Source: Paraphysomonas bandaiensis
Lineage: Eukaryota > Chrysophyceae
Reading direction: 5' to 3'
Assembly (NCBI GenBank): GCA_965644295.1
Contig: CBFFRP010000645.1
Span: 1 to 64,000, forward strand
DNA: 64,000 bases
A program made the translations under genes and the position numbers. Within the stretch, counting starts at the first letter, position 1, and each line of letters opens with the position of its first letter. Below, piece by piece: positions 1 through 11,000 of the stretch. The notes below the pieces were generated by a model. It was given only the letters and a program-made list of their open reading frames with translations, was not told where the DNA came from and did no database searches.

Positions 1-1075
1 ATATCCATAAAAACTACATACTATCGATAAATTGAAAAAAACGACTGCAAATAGGTGTTGAGTAAATGCCGCAGCATGCTAGAATGCAGATAACATATTT
101 ACACACATACAGCTATATTAACGACAATTGAGAGCACAGGTCTCCAAATCCACATGGACATTTATCAGATATAACTATGCCCAATATGCGTTTATTTTGT
201 AAAGAAAAACTGGCTATTATGCACAGTTAACAGCGTCGAAGTATTCGTCATTCGCAGCCAATAAATTGAAGCGATTATCTCAATAAGAGCCTAATATAAA
301 TATGTTTGAGCTCTGTATTTCCATATGATTCAGGCAGCACTATGAAGCATCTCTAACCTCATAGTGCAGTATTTCAAGCAGATCATACCGTATCTCTGTC
401 ATAGTATACAAACACAAATATTCTTGAAAAGGATGAAGTGTCCATTCCACATGATGTCTATCTCTAGGTGGGATATAAGCATATATATATATATATCGAC
501 TCCATATACATACATACACAGTCCATGTGCATGTGCTGTGGATATCGTATCCAGCAGCAGGAGCAGCATCTACGACATAGACTATTGTCCGGTAGAAGGT
601 ACTGAATACCGTATATTGTATTCTCTGCATCATATGTGCGTAGCTGTACGTACTGACATGCTAGTGTCATGCCATATGTTCTGTATATACGGTACTGTAC
701 GTACTCTGACATTCCACATGTTGTGTTCCGTATATACGGTATTCCAGAAACTTGTATGTACTGAACAGAATACCATAGAATACAACAAAGCGGAAGCTAT
801 ATACACGCACATAAACATACACACACAATATACACATACACATACCATATACACGCACATACACATACACACACCATATACACACAATACCCGCACATAC
901 ACATACACATACACACACCATATACACACAATACCCGCACATACACATACACATACACACACCATATACACGCACATACAGCAGTGCATATCGAGGTAAT
1001 TCCACAGTGATTACACACTATTAACATACACACATCCAACACACTCCGTCTAGTATACTAACCCATCCAATCAAC
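1..1075. other. Gene-poor left edge with microsatellites, leading into the FAM32A-type gene
   Basis: I see no coding exon here. A short (TA)n run lies at about 479-497. Open frames on both strands between about 340 and 1040 come from low-complexity CA/TA repeats, not from a protein family. The last 60 bases before position 1076 are rich in A and C and poor in G, like the leaders of other genes in the window. Confidence 0.6.
791..985. repeat. Compound CA/CATA microsatellite upstream of the FAM32A-type gene
   Basis: The stretch alternates ACAC, ACATAC and CCATATACAC blocks. A segment of about 45 bp containing CACAATACCCGCACATACAC appears twice in tandem (near 880-925 and 922-965). Because it has no stop codons it opens spurious frames on both strands. 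It ends about 90 bases before the start codon of the downstream gene, so it may lie in the promoter or leader. Confidence 0.8.
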
Positions 1076-1408
1076 ATGCCATCTCATATCCCTGGAAAAC
1101 TGAAACTTAAAGGTGTCTCTGAAGGAAAAAAGAAACGTAAGAAGAGAGATCGTGATGATAAGACAGTCACACAGACAGACACACAGACACATGAGACTAT
1201 AGTGAAACACACTGATATAAATGCAGATGAATTTCTAACAGAAACACAACGAAAACATCAAGCTAAAAAAATGAAATTAGAAGCAGAGAGAATGAAGGAC
1301 GTGGTTACACAGACATACAGAGACAGAGTGGAGAGTTTTAATTATAAACTAGCAACAATGACTGAGCATAATGATATTCCACGTGTTTCTGCTGCTGGTA
1401 ATGGTTAA
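1076..1408 (+). CDS. FAM32A: FAM32A-type nuclear protein (spliceosome C* factor homologue)
   Basis: This is a single-exon 110-residue protein. The N-terminus has the family's GxLKLKGV-type motif (residues 7-13, GKLKLKG), followed by a Lys/Arg-rich stretch (about 19-27). The C-terminus has the strongly conserved block RVESFNYKLATMTEHNDIP (about 83-101), which matches the FAM32A ending RVEDFNxxLxTLTEHxDIPKVS. Human FAM32A is 112 residues, so the length fits a complete gene. Human FAM32A is known to promote exon ligation in the C* spliceosome; the same role here is inferred from similarity. A possible poly(A) signal AATAAA lies at 1583-1588. I recognised the family from memory; I ran no search. 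Confidence 0.85.
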   Translation: MPSHIPGKLKLKGVSEGKKKRKKRDRDDKTVTQTDTQTHETIVKHTDINADEFLTETQRKHQAKKMKLEAERMKDVVTQTYRDRVESFNYKLATMTEHNDIPRVSAAGNG

Positions 1409-1969
1409 TCTCATATTATGGCATGTGTTTTAGTACTTCCATTGTATTGTGTTGCGAATTGGAAATGTATATATGAAATGTTATTGCCGCGGGAGTACAA
1501 TCCCTGTGTTTTATAGGAACAAGATCTTCTCACGTACAGTGGTACAGTGAGATAAATAGAACTTATTCTTGCGGAATGGGGGAATAAATAATTATGGTGT
1601 TATGATTTTTTTTAACAAACTTTCTCGAAATGAATTTTAAGGGAGGTATTGAGTCGATTGGTCACTGTCATATGACATGGTCAGCGGGTTCATAGTTTAC
1701 CTCTAAATGACTAGTAACAAAAATATATGCATATCTACTTAATATAGCAGTGCATGTTTATCCAGCATGGCTATATAGCGTAGTAGTATATAACGAAGGG
1801 TCCCTCTAAGTGTTACCTCCACGGGAAAGAGGAGTGGTGAATGTAGCTGTCGACATAACTCAATGAAATTTCAGGGCATCTCCAGAACTGCACATACTAT
1901 GAGTGATTAATGTACTGATAATAGAGGATAGGAATAGCACCCTCAACAAAGTCGGACTCGCACCAATTC

Positions 1970-2085
1970 GAAAGTGGTTGCACCTTGGTGCTTGCGGTGA
2001 CGCACAAGCAGCTTTCGCAGCATTAAATATTAGGATATCAGAGTTAAGCACTGACTCTTAAACAACCTGTCGCTAATAAGAAGAC
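1970..2085 (-). repeat. Dispersed structured element, copy 1
   Basis: The core is 1970-2017. On the minus strand it reads GAAAGCTGCTTGTGCGTCAC and continues to GCACCAAGGTGC. It can fold as an outer stem with two internal hairpins (CTTG/GCG pairing with CGC/AAG, and CACC-AA-GGTG). A flank containing GATATC and GAGTTAAGC is shared with the other copies, as is a GAGTCAG block. Confidence 0.75.
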
Positions 2086-2353
2086 ATTCACTTAGGAATA
2101 GCGCTAAAGCTTTCTTGCAACGCTCAGCACCATACTGTAACTTAATACGGATAGTCCCGGTACATTCCAACCCTATATATAGCCTTAATACTATATTCAG
2201 ATATAACCTAAACTACTATATACCTCTTATCTCATACTACTACCTACACTACCTTCTCCTTGTCCTTGTACTATATGATAGTTTCATAAACCACCCTTTT
2301 CGCTACGCATGTTGTATATGGATGGGTAGCCTATATATTGAAAGTCTTGTTAT

Positions 2354-2525
2354 TTAGCAATAGGCGTTAAAAACTCGTGCCAATATAGTGAGTGGCTAGT
2401 TGAATGCTAGACATACTAGTTAGACCTCTACCCATAACTAATCTGCACAAATTCTATTATCCTACTATTTAGCGCTACAGAAGCTGCTTGTACGTCGCCG
2501 CAAGCACCAAGGTGCGACCACCAAG
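2354..2525 (+). repeat. Dispersed structured element, copy 2
   Basis: It starts near TTAGCAATAGGCGTTAAA (2354) and ends with the structured core 2480-2521. Compared with copy 3 it has substitutions in the first hairpin (TACGTCGCCG) and in the closing stem (GGTGCGACC). It lies inverted relative to copy 1, about 400 bp away. Confidence 0.75.
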
Positions 2526-3267
2526 ATGGGTAGCCTACATAAACTATTGTGGTATGCTGTTCAATTGTTGTGAATGAATGATTCTGTTTGAATAATTTCT
2601 TCAAGCTTTGTACATTATATTCAATACAATTGTTCGAACTCCATAGTATAGGATTACAAGGAATAATATTATAATAAAATTGCGGTCTTCCACAAATGTT
2701 GTGTCGATGCCGTAAAGCAGGTGTTTCCAGTCCCGTGAACTGTTGTCAGTAATGTTCTAATTAATTATTTAATGTGTTTTTAATTTTAATAATAATCAAA
2801 ATATTATTATACTACATGATAATACTACTACTTTTAATAAATGAGTTATATATGAAACATTTTTTGACAAATGGTGAAATAAATCACTTTTCCAGGTTTG
2901 GCGGCCACTTCGACGTATTGTGAGCTTGAACAAAAGAATAGGTCTTAAAAGCGGGGAATATGACACCAAATTTAGTACGACAAGGTTGAGTTATATTTTC
3001 CAGTTTCGGCATCAGTATCCAATGGAAGTGTTTATACACTTTGATGATTCTGTAGATGGTGTGGATAAAGTTTACTGTGCACAGGTAATCTAAAGATTGC
3101 AAGTCCTGCAGATACACTGAGGTATAATCAAGGATGGTACAGTAAGATGCAGGTCGTCTGAGGAATTGGAGGAGCATTCACATTTTGCATTGACGTAATG
3201 ATAACAACACTTGAATGGGCTTCGTAGATGGAGGAGATGCTATTGAAGTCGTGAATGCTCTATTATC

Positions 3268-3411
3268 ATTAGCAACAGGCGTTAAAGAGTCAGGACTAAT
3301 TTCGCATTGCAATTTAACTAATAACTAGTGCTTCACTCTGATATCCTACTATTTAGCGCTACGAAAGCTGCTTGTGCGTCACCGCAAGCACCAAGGTGCA
3401 GCCACATTCTC
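3268..3411 (+). repeat. Dispersed structured element, copy 3
   Basis: It begins at TTAGCAACAGGCGTTAAAGA, passes GAGTCAGGACTAAT and CTCTGATATCCTACTATTTA, and ends in the core GAAAGCTGCTTGTGCGTCAC...AAGGTGCAGCC (3363-3405). This copy keeps all the pairings of the proposed fold. Confidence 0.75.
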
Positions 3412-3498
3412 TCTATCACTCAAAGCAAACGCCTTGTGAAAGCGGAATGTTGATATACCTTACATTTGCTGACTTCAGGATTTTTGAATCCTTAAGGT

Positions 3499-3612
3499 GA
3501 ACAGCCCGGATGCTTGACTTCAGCAGGCAACCCAATATCCCGAATGCCCTTGGGGTGGGTCCATTCCTAGATGCTTGACTTCAGTAGGCAGCCCAATACC
3601 CCGGATGCTTGT
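3499..3612 (+). repeat. Tandem duplication of about 58 bp
   Basis: The phrase GATGCTTGACTTCAG(C/T)AGGCA followed by (A/G)CCCAATA(T/C)CCCG occurs twice with a period of roughly 70 bp. It overlaps the left end of the longer repeat at 3540-3800, which has an inverted relative at 33733-33955. Confidence 0.6.
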
Positions 3613-3800
3613 CTATTCGTCAAGGCCCAAAGACGTCTACACAATTGGCACTTATAAAGTGTCCCTTGTATCATGTACCACAGAAGCATTTGGCTATGAG
3701 TAGGCAGAACAGTATCTGCTGACTATGTTTGTGGCTCATGTTAGTTTACCGGACAACTCTCTCCCGTACTTATCCCCCAGAACATCACGAAAAGATGCGA
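3540..3800 (+). repeat. Dispersed repeat, plus-strand copy (partner inverted at 33733-33955)
   Basis: Shared landmarks in order are CCCTTGGGGTGGG, TATTCGTCAAGGCCCAAAGA, CGTCTACACAATTGGCA, GGCTATGAGTAGGCAGAACA, GTGGCTCATGTTAGTTT and CCCCAGAACA. This copy carries an extra stretch (about 3651-3689) absent from the other copy. No coding capacity was recognised. Confidence 0.7.
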
Positions 3801-4458
3801 GTCCAACTTTGTTGAGGGGTGATATTGAAGTAGTTGCAGGTTGCAGAGAGGTTGACCATAAAATCTGTTACTACACTTGATTGAAAAGTATAAATTATGA
3901 TTATTGCTATGAATGAATCACGGTTGATGGCAATGCTTTGAACAATGAATGCTTGTGAGTGAAAAAGAAAATAAGTGCAGTGTGTGTATGTACGATATTG
4001 AAGTATGACCATACGAAAAACACGATACTAAGTAGACTTCAACTGTAACATATTTGCTTAATTTACTTGCTTTTGAACGAAATGAGATATATAATAAGAT
4101 AATATCTGAACAAGACATGTCATAAAACCAGGCAAATATATCTATTGTTCCAACAATATACCATTGCGCCAACAACACCCTAAGAAAATAGTTTAAACTA
4201 CTAACGGATTATATACACTCCAATGGGAACATGACATGAGAACGTATGTTGTCAGAAGAGCAGAGTGCAAGGAAAACACCAAGTGTCTGCCTATGCACGT
4301 CCTCGAAAATTATTCACCTAAACACTTTAGAAAACGGAAACAATGCACGAAGAAAGTGGGGACCATGATTGGTAACTATAATACTCGTGGATAATGCGTG
4401 CAGTATCACGCATACCAACAATTGCAAACGTACAGATATATACATATGCCCGACTGGA

Positions 4459-7400
4459 CTACTGCGTAGAAACGTTGCATTCTCTGAGGCATCTTTGCAG
4501 CATTTTGACCGCCAGGGGTTTGGGAATGAAAGCGTTCATACCTATGTATAAAGTTAAAGGATATACACACCACACATCTCTCATTGCGATGAATACACAA
4601 ATGAATATAACAGTACTATTAATATTCCATACAACTTCCCACACAGCCCACCTGCCGTGAGGGCTTCCTTTCGGGTGTCATCGTCTGAATTAGCAGAGAG
4701 GCCTATGATTATTTGACGTTCGCCCAGGCTAGATTGAGACTCATATTCCCGTAAGAGGTGCGTGGATTCAATCCCATCCATTACAGGCACTATACAACAT
4801 ATATAAGGACAAAAGCATATAGAGTAGTAATTGACGGCATCGACATTCAAATGTGTCAAGCAAGATCCAAAGGGGGCATATAGGCGCTTCACAGAACAAC
4901 TTACTTTGGATATCCATCAGCACAAAAGCATATAATTGCTTCTTCATCATATCGAGAGCAATACGACCATTTTGGGCAATTGAAACTCGGTAACCAGCTT
5001 TACGCAGCATGCGACTGGTACTCTTCTGGACCACGATAGCATCATCTACCAATAAAACTTCTACGTTTACTTTTTCCGGTAAACTATGAGATACATCAAC
5101 ATCGTCCGGCAAATTAAGCGATATCGAAGACGGAATAGGATGTGATGCCGGCTCTGAAACAGGTATCTCATCTGTAGTGACGTGGGGATGAGATGCTGAA
5201 GAGCATACAGTCGAAGCAGGTTGAGACCGCGTGTTTTCGCCTATATCACTGATCGTTGAGCTATTTCCATCGTCGGGGCATATCTCAATGGTACTTCCTA
5301 TGGCATTATCGACTGGCTCTTTGTAAGAACAATTAAGACTCTTTGGTGTAACCCGTAGAAGTCTTCCAGATGATCGCTCACTGTTACCACCAGTGTAATC
5401 CGGTATATAAGGCACTGCGAACCAAAAACACGACCCTTCAACGACGTTTTGCCCATCCGCACGTTGTACTATTCTATCTCGCATGCCACATACACCACCT
5501 AGAGCTTCCATGCGTTTCATAAGACAGTATAAGCCTAAACCAGTGCCCCCAGTGAGACGGCGGGTCTGTCCGTAAGGCTGGAAGAGATAGCCTTTCTCTG
5601 AGTCTGGAACTCCAATTCCTGTATATCGAAGACGTATTTAAAGATACATAAATGCAAAGAAAGATACATAAATGTTCGTATATAGGCACCTGTATCATAC
5701 ACCTCCACAACTACGAATGTGTTGTCTCCACCCCACATGCCTCTCTCATTCATCTCCAGCGCCTCGAATCTTCTCTCGCTTTTCACATCTATTGGGGTTG
5801 GGACAAATCGACTGGACGGACTGGGTGGTGGTGTCTGAACAGAGTTCCTTGATTTGGAAGTTGAATTCAGTGATCCCAGCTGGACAGTAGATGACTTGCC
5901 TCCCTCAGAAGGGGGAACAATATCACGAGTTATGTAAACCTGCAACGCAATCTCGCCGGTACAGGTATATCTATGGGCATTAGATAGCAAGCATAAAATA
6001 TTCTCACTCAACCACTGTTTGTCTATATAAATGTATGTTAAAATACAGCGATGAGAGTTTAGTACCATAGAAAATACCTGAAATTATATATGGGCATACC
6101 CGAGGTGAAATAGGGTAAATTGATGTCTTAACACTGTCTTGCTCTGAGGTTGTCAGGGAAACAGCCCAATTGACAGTGCTGGGAATGTGAATGGTAGTCA
6201 TGTTAGGAACCAATGGAAGCCCACATGATGCTTTCCTATAATCAATCGCTCTGTGTATCGTCATATTCATAAATCCCACCGTTCGCTTTAGAGCAGCTAC
6301 TGTTTGAAGAGGTTTGAAGACAGTATTGCCGCATGAACTTAAATTGGCAGTCTCATTACATAAAGAGTAGTCATCTTCATCATCTGTGTACGGCTCCATG
6401 CCAGTATACGTGTACAGCTCCTCTCTCAGTTCATTGAGGTCGAGAACAAGGGCCTGCATAGGAGTCTTCATATCGTGCGCTAAATTTCCTGCCAAAAAAT
6501 GTTATACATATGACAACTCAATAGTCATAATATCACGTCATAAAGCAATTATACATACACATTCTAATAATCTCTAATAAAGCTAATAAAATGGTTATGT
6601 GAAATTTCGCAACCCCAACACTGACCTATGATAACCTTCATCTGTATCTGCTCGTTCTTCATGTCATCTTGAACACGTTCCGACAAAAACATCTCTCTTG
6701 CCTGCTGTTCATGGTTTTCCCACCCGATGAAGGTCTGTAGTGTTTTCCTCTCGATATCGTACAGTACAATTCCTAGAAGGAGAACAAATACTGGTACAAC
6801 AACAACGTCGGTTGCATGAAACGATATAATGGAAGCTACCATGATGCCCATGGTAATAATCCACGACAATATCAGAGCAGAAACTGTATGTGTTTTAACA
6901 ATTACAGGAAGTACCATAAGAAACACAGTGTTCGAAAGCATCGTATCGATCGGTAAACCATCCATACCATGCATTGGGTTACACACTGATGTACCACTGT
7001 AACCATCACAATCACCTATTAATCCTCTAGCAAATAGCAATACACCACCGCTTATAGCATGCCATATAATTAAACAATTCCCTGTATTTGTTGTACTAAT
7101 AAAACGATTTCGTATATTTGGTAATGCTGTAACACAATCCTCTAAGAGTATATACAGTAGTATCCAACCAAATATAACTGAGAATACTCTCACATAACGA
7201 GCAATAATAATCTCTATAGGGGCGTATATAATAACATCATGTATAGCAGCGTATATGTATAAGGTTGATAAGATAAACAGCATGAGCCCCAATAGAGCAG
7301 GAGATGTTTCATGTTCTTTAAAGGATTCATATTTAAGTCGTAAAGATTTCTCTGATATAATTAAAAAATAACGTTCATAATGATTCCATAACCACATCAT
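4459..7400 (-). CDS. Membrane hybrid histidine kinase with C-terminal receiver domain (six exons)
   Basis: Exons on the minus strand are 7400-6626, 6488-6078, 6022-5690, 5618-4905, 4789-4652 and 4541-4459. All introns are GT-AG in phase 1, giving 817 residues. Residues 1-220 hold about six hydrophobic membrane segments, followed by a helical linker. The H-box is GNLAHDMKTPMQAL with the phosphoacceptor His263. The ATPase domain shows the N-box LLSNAHRYT (Asn410), G1 DTGIG (505-509), F-box GYLFQPYG and G2 GGTGLGL (530-536). After a Ser-rich linker comes a full receiver domain: acidic pair Asp698/699, phosphoacceptor Asp742 in LMDIQMPVMDG, IIGLSAN, and Lys798 in FIPKPL. All catalytic residues are present, so it should autophosphorylate and relay to Asp742; no downstream phosphotransfer protein lies in the window. 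The sensed signal is unknown. It is divergent from FANCD2. Confidence 0.9.
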
Positions 7401-8005
7401 ATATGTATATACTGGATGAGTTTATCTTAATATGATGATGTTACAGTGAGAGCATGAGGCACAAGTATCAGACAGAGTATGTATACATACATACATGCAG
7501 CATACAGCCCACCATATGGAGGGATGGGTCTACATATACACACTATATCTCTATACGTATATCCATATGTTCCTTCTGTTGTATAGTCAAGATATCTTGT
7601 GATTGTTTTTTTTTGGAAGGGATCCGTTATTGAGGGATTCTATCGTACGCCTTTGTCCTTATTCCACTTCACTTCCATTCATTTTGACCTTTTTTTGTTT
7701 TGGTTTTAAACTCTGTATTTAATTGGGACCATTCATACAGAGTGTATGTGATTATGGATATTTTTCATCCATTTTCATGGACAAAAATCCAATTTACTTG
7801 AAATTATAGAATAAAAACCCATTTTACCTAAAATTATAGAATAAAAATTAGAAATAGAGAATTCAAAGTTTGAAAAAAAAAGTCATACATCTAATGAGAA
7901 CAATCTCAGCTCTCCTCCTCTTAACATACACACACAGCAGGGCCCTCATATCATCGTATCATACATCTCATTAAACCATATTACAAATCAAAGTATATTA
8001 AAAGA
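7401..8005. promoter_or_regulatory. Divergent intergenic region between the histidine kinase and FANCD2
   Basis: These 605 bp separate two start codons that face away from each other, so they must hold both promoters. The centre has homopolymer runs (T8 near 7609, A9 near 7874) and a near repeat of AAATTATAGAATAAAAA (about 7801 and 7831). The FANCD2 side (7910-8005) is rich in CT and CA on the plus strand. I see no specific factor site. Confidence 0.45.
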
Positions 8006-11000
8006 ATGTCTTATTTCAGAGATACATTAGTAAGATGCGGTATGTTTATTAATAACAATCAAGTGATATGCCATGAACCAAGTCGATCAGTTCGACACTT
8101 AGAGGCATGCCTTCGTCAACAACCATTAAGAAAAAAAGAATTTCTATCATCAATGAAAGCATTTATGGATGATAATGATAGTCTTCATCTATCTATTGGC
8201 CCCATACAGAGCAGTGATGTGTCTAATGAGTTGAACAGTACTATGAGCGCATATACTCAGGCGGATTCTCTCTTGCGTCTTCTTCTACGAGTTCAGCCTA
8301 TTCAAGAAGAATTAATTGAATTTACATTACAGAAAATAGTTTCTATTGTGGCATCAGAAAGTTGTAATACGGAAAATACACATGATGATGTCAACATGCC
8401 AATGGTGCTACTCAACCACCTCCGCTGGTGTGATATCATATACGACTCAACTAGTCTTATCAGCCACTTAATGGATGCTGTTCAGGTGCATGTTTTTTAT
8501 AGTTTAAAAGCAGTGTGTTTTTTATTCTTGGCATTATATTTCGCGGTGTGTACTTGTAAAATCCACCCATAATTATATCGTGTATTAGATATTACCCACG
8601 ACAATGCAAATAGAGGTTATATCAAGCATACCAGGTTTAACCAATGAATCAACAAGTGATATGAACTCGTTAGTACACGACCTGCAAAATCTGTCCGAGG
8701 TAAGATTTTTTGTTGTAGGCTTAACGTTTTCTACGACATGAAATTGTGCTGTGCTATATGGCAATCCGCGTATGCAATGAATTCGGTACATCAAGTGTAG
8801 TATATGTAAACCTCTGTGCATAAATACATCGTGCTCTGGTTGCTATTGTATGTACATTACACTGTGGTGCATTTGTAGCATTTAATGAATGAGTTCTGAA
8901 ACGTAGAGTCATCAAGAGTTAGTTCCATGTGTGCTGGAGGCTGTTTCTAATCTATGCTTGGCTACTGATTCGGAGGCATTTAATAGTATGGTCTCGTACG
9001 GGATACAGCTTCTTAATTCTGCTGATGTTTCTCAGCTGCCTGCCATTAGTCGATTTTTGCTTGATTGTGCAGGTACAAATCCAGTTTATTCACATGCGTT
9101 ATATATCTGATGGTGTGCGAAATATATCTGTGTGAATTGCATAAATGACAAGTCTATCAGGAGAGAGCAATTCTGAGTCGATATGGAGGGAAACTAGAGA
9201 AACTATTAGCATTTTTTTTAGGTCCTGTAGCAGTACGACATGTAAGTTGAATCGGCTGACCATGCTGTGCCGATGTGAATTGCATACGATACGACGTATT
9301 CATTGTACTATGTAGACTGATAGAATAGTACACTCATGTAAAGCTTTTTCAACAACCTATATGTTTGTGCACGAATTTTATTTCACTATGATATGCTTTC
9401 ACCACTTGTAATCGCTTATAACATTTTTATTCAGCTTCTCCCGGCCCCGAAGTTTTAAATTTTCAGAGTATCATTGTTTCCATACTCAAGACAGCATTTT
9501 TGGCTAATCCTCATCTATATGCATCGTTATTAATGGTCCTTAAGGGGGGGCGAGAAGCAGAATCTGATGATAATACGTTTCTGGAGCCTTGTCCAGTGGA
9601 CATGTGGGTGATTTATGCATTATCAGGTATAGCGCTTAAGGATGGTGTATAGATGGGAAGATATATGCTGTAGTCTGTGGTAATTATTTTAGAATATTGT
9701 GCTCTGCATTCTATTTGGAAATATTGTGGGATGTAGTAGAATGTAGAATACTCATTGTCATAGTTGTTAACAATATTTTACAGAGTCCGCAAAATACAGG
9801 AGTAAATTGCACACTTTTTTGATTAAGCAAGTGGAATCCGGAGTAATGACTTATAACACCATTCAAAGGTCTATTAAAGGTAAAGCAGTGCGTAATATGA
9901 AATGGAAAACATGAGCGATTCCTAGTAATCAACGTTGGCTATGTGGACATGCTGTATATTTAGTAAATATGGATATTTGTCGAGTAGCACTAATGTTTGA
10001 CGATCTAGTTTCGTAGCGTATATTGACTTAGCAGATGTCAGCTCATTATTTTAACGTACTCACAGAGTCTCCGATAGCCGTCGAGTCTATTTTCCCTAGT
10101 ATACTGTGTTTGGGTCAAACACTCTTAGCATCTTCTAGAATAGGAAAGGCTTCACAGTTAGCACACAAATTGGGTGTGTGGCTGTATTACAGTCTGTACA
10201 GCGGGATTTCCAGTGCTTCGTGTAGACAGGAAGTTATAGCAGCTCTGGTAGTCCATGCTGGAGCCCCTAATGAAAAGGAAGGTGCGCAAATTTTCTATAT
10301 GCTGGATCTTGTATGGAGTGGAATTGTAGAGTTCGCTGTATAGCGTTTCACAGCAGTGAATATCATATCTGAGTAACATTCCTTATATATCGCTAGCTTC
10401 AGCTTCATATTGTACTATCATCTTTATAGCAGCTGTATCGTTTGGCTGCATGTTACGCTGCATGTATCTAGGATAGTCATATGTAATTTCCGATTGTATA
10501 TTGTTTCGTATGCAGAGTACAGCACGTTGTATAAGCTGTAGCTTTTGTGGTAGATATTATGGTTTCTACATGTATTGCTGTAGACAACGATGTCATGTGA
10601 TACTTCACCGCAGCGATGTGTGCTTTTCGTGTTTTTGATGCCATCTCCACTGTTGAGAGAGACGCTATTCTGGGCGGAGCAGACGGCGGTGGTAGTAATA
10701 AGGCTAGTCTGAGGACATTTTTACCCTTTATTAAGAGTTTATTGGAAGACATACAATCACTGAGTCAGTTGCAGCAATGGATTTTATTCAGGTTCGGTAT
10801 TGTCGTGATGTGAAACGTATATATGTTGTTATGTACAGCAGCATCGTTTAATTAGTAAATTTTATATTACAAGTATACAGTACGATTGTTCGCCGTGCAC
10901 CTTTTTAATTTGATTGAGACTGTCGTAAATTAACTCTGTTCCGTAGAGTACTTTTTCAGTGCAGCCTAGTTTCACCAGGCATCCGAGCAAGTGCATCCAG

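Larger units (their letters stand above)
1409..4458. other. Intergenic region rich in dispersed repeats
   Basis: No convincing coding exon is visible in these 3 kb. It holds the FAM32A 3' region, three of the four copies of a structured dispersed element (about 1970-2085, 2354-2525, 3268-3411), a tandem duplication of about 58 bp at 3499-3612 and one copy of a longer repeat (3540-3800) found inverted near 33.8 kb. Open frames of 60-100 codons here show no family features. Confidence 0.6.

Noticed and set aside
340-1042. Overlapping frames of 80-211 codons at the left edge
   Set aside because: They are read through CA/TA microsatellites on both strands and show only His/Tyr/Thr or Val/Cys/Tyr low complexity.
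2884-3177. A 97-codon minus frame
   Set aside because: No recognisable motif, no sensible leader, and it lies in repeat-rich DNA.
3363-3405. A tRNA or tRNA-derived SINE in the structured element
   Set aside because: The fold has only two internal hairpins, with no anticodon arm, CCA-type acceptor stem or clear A and B boxes.
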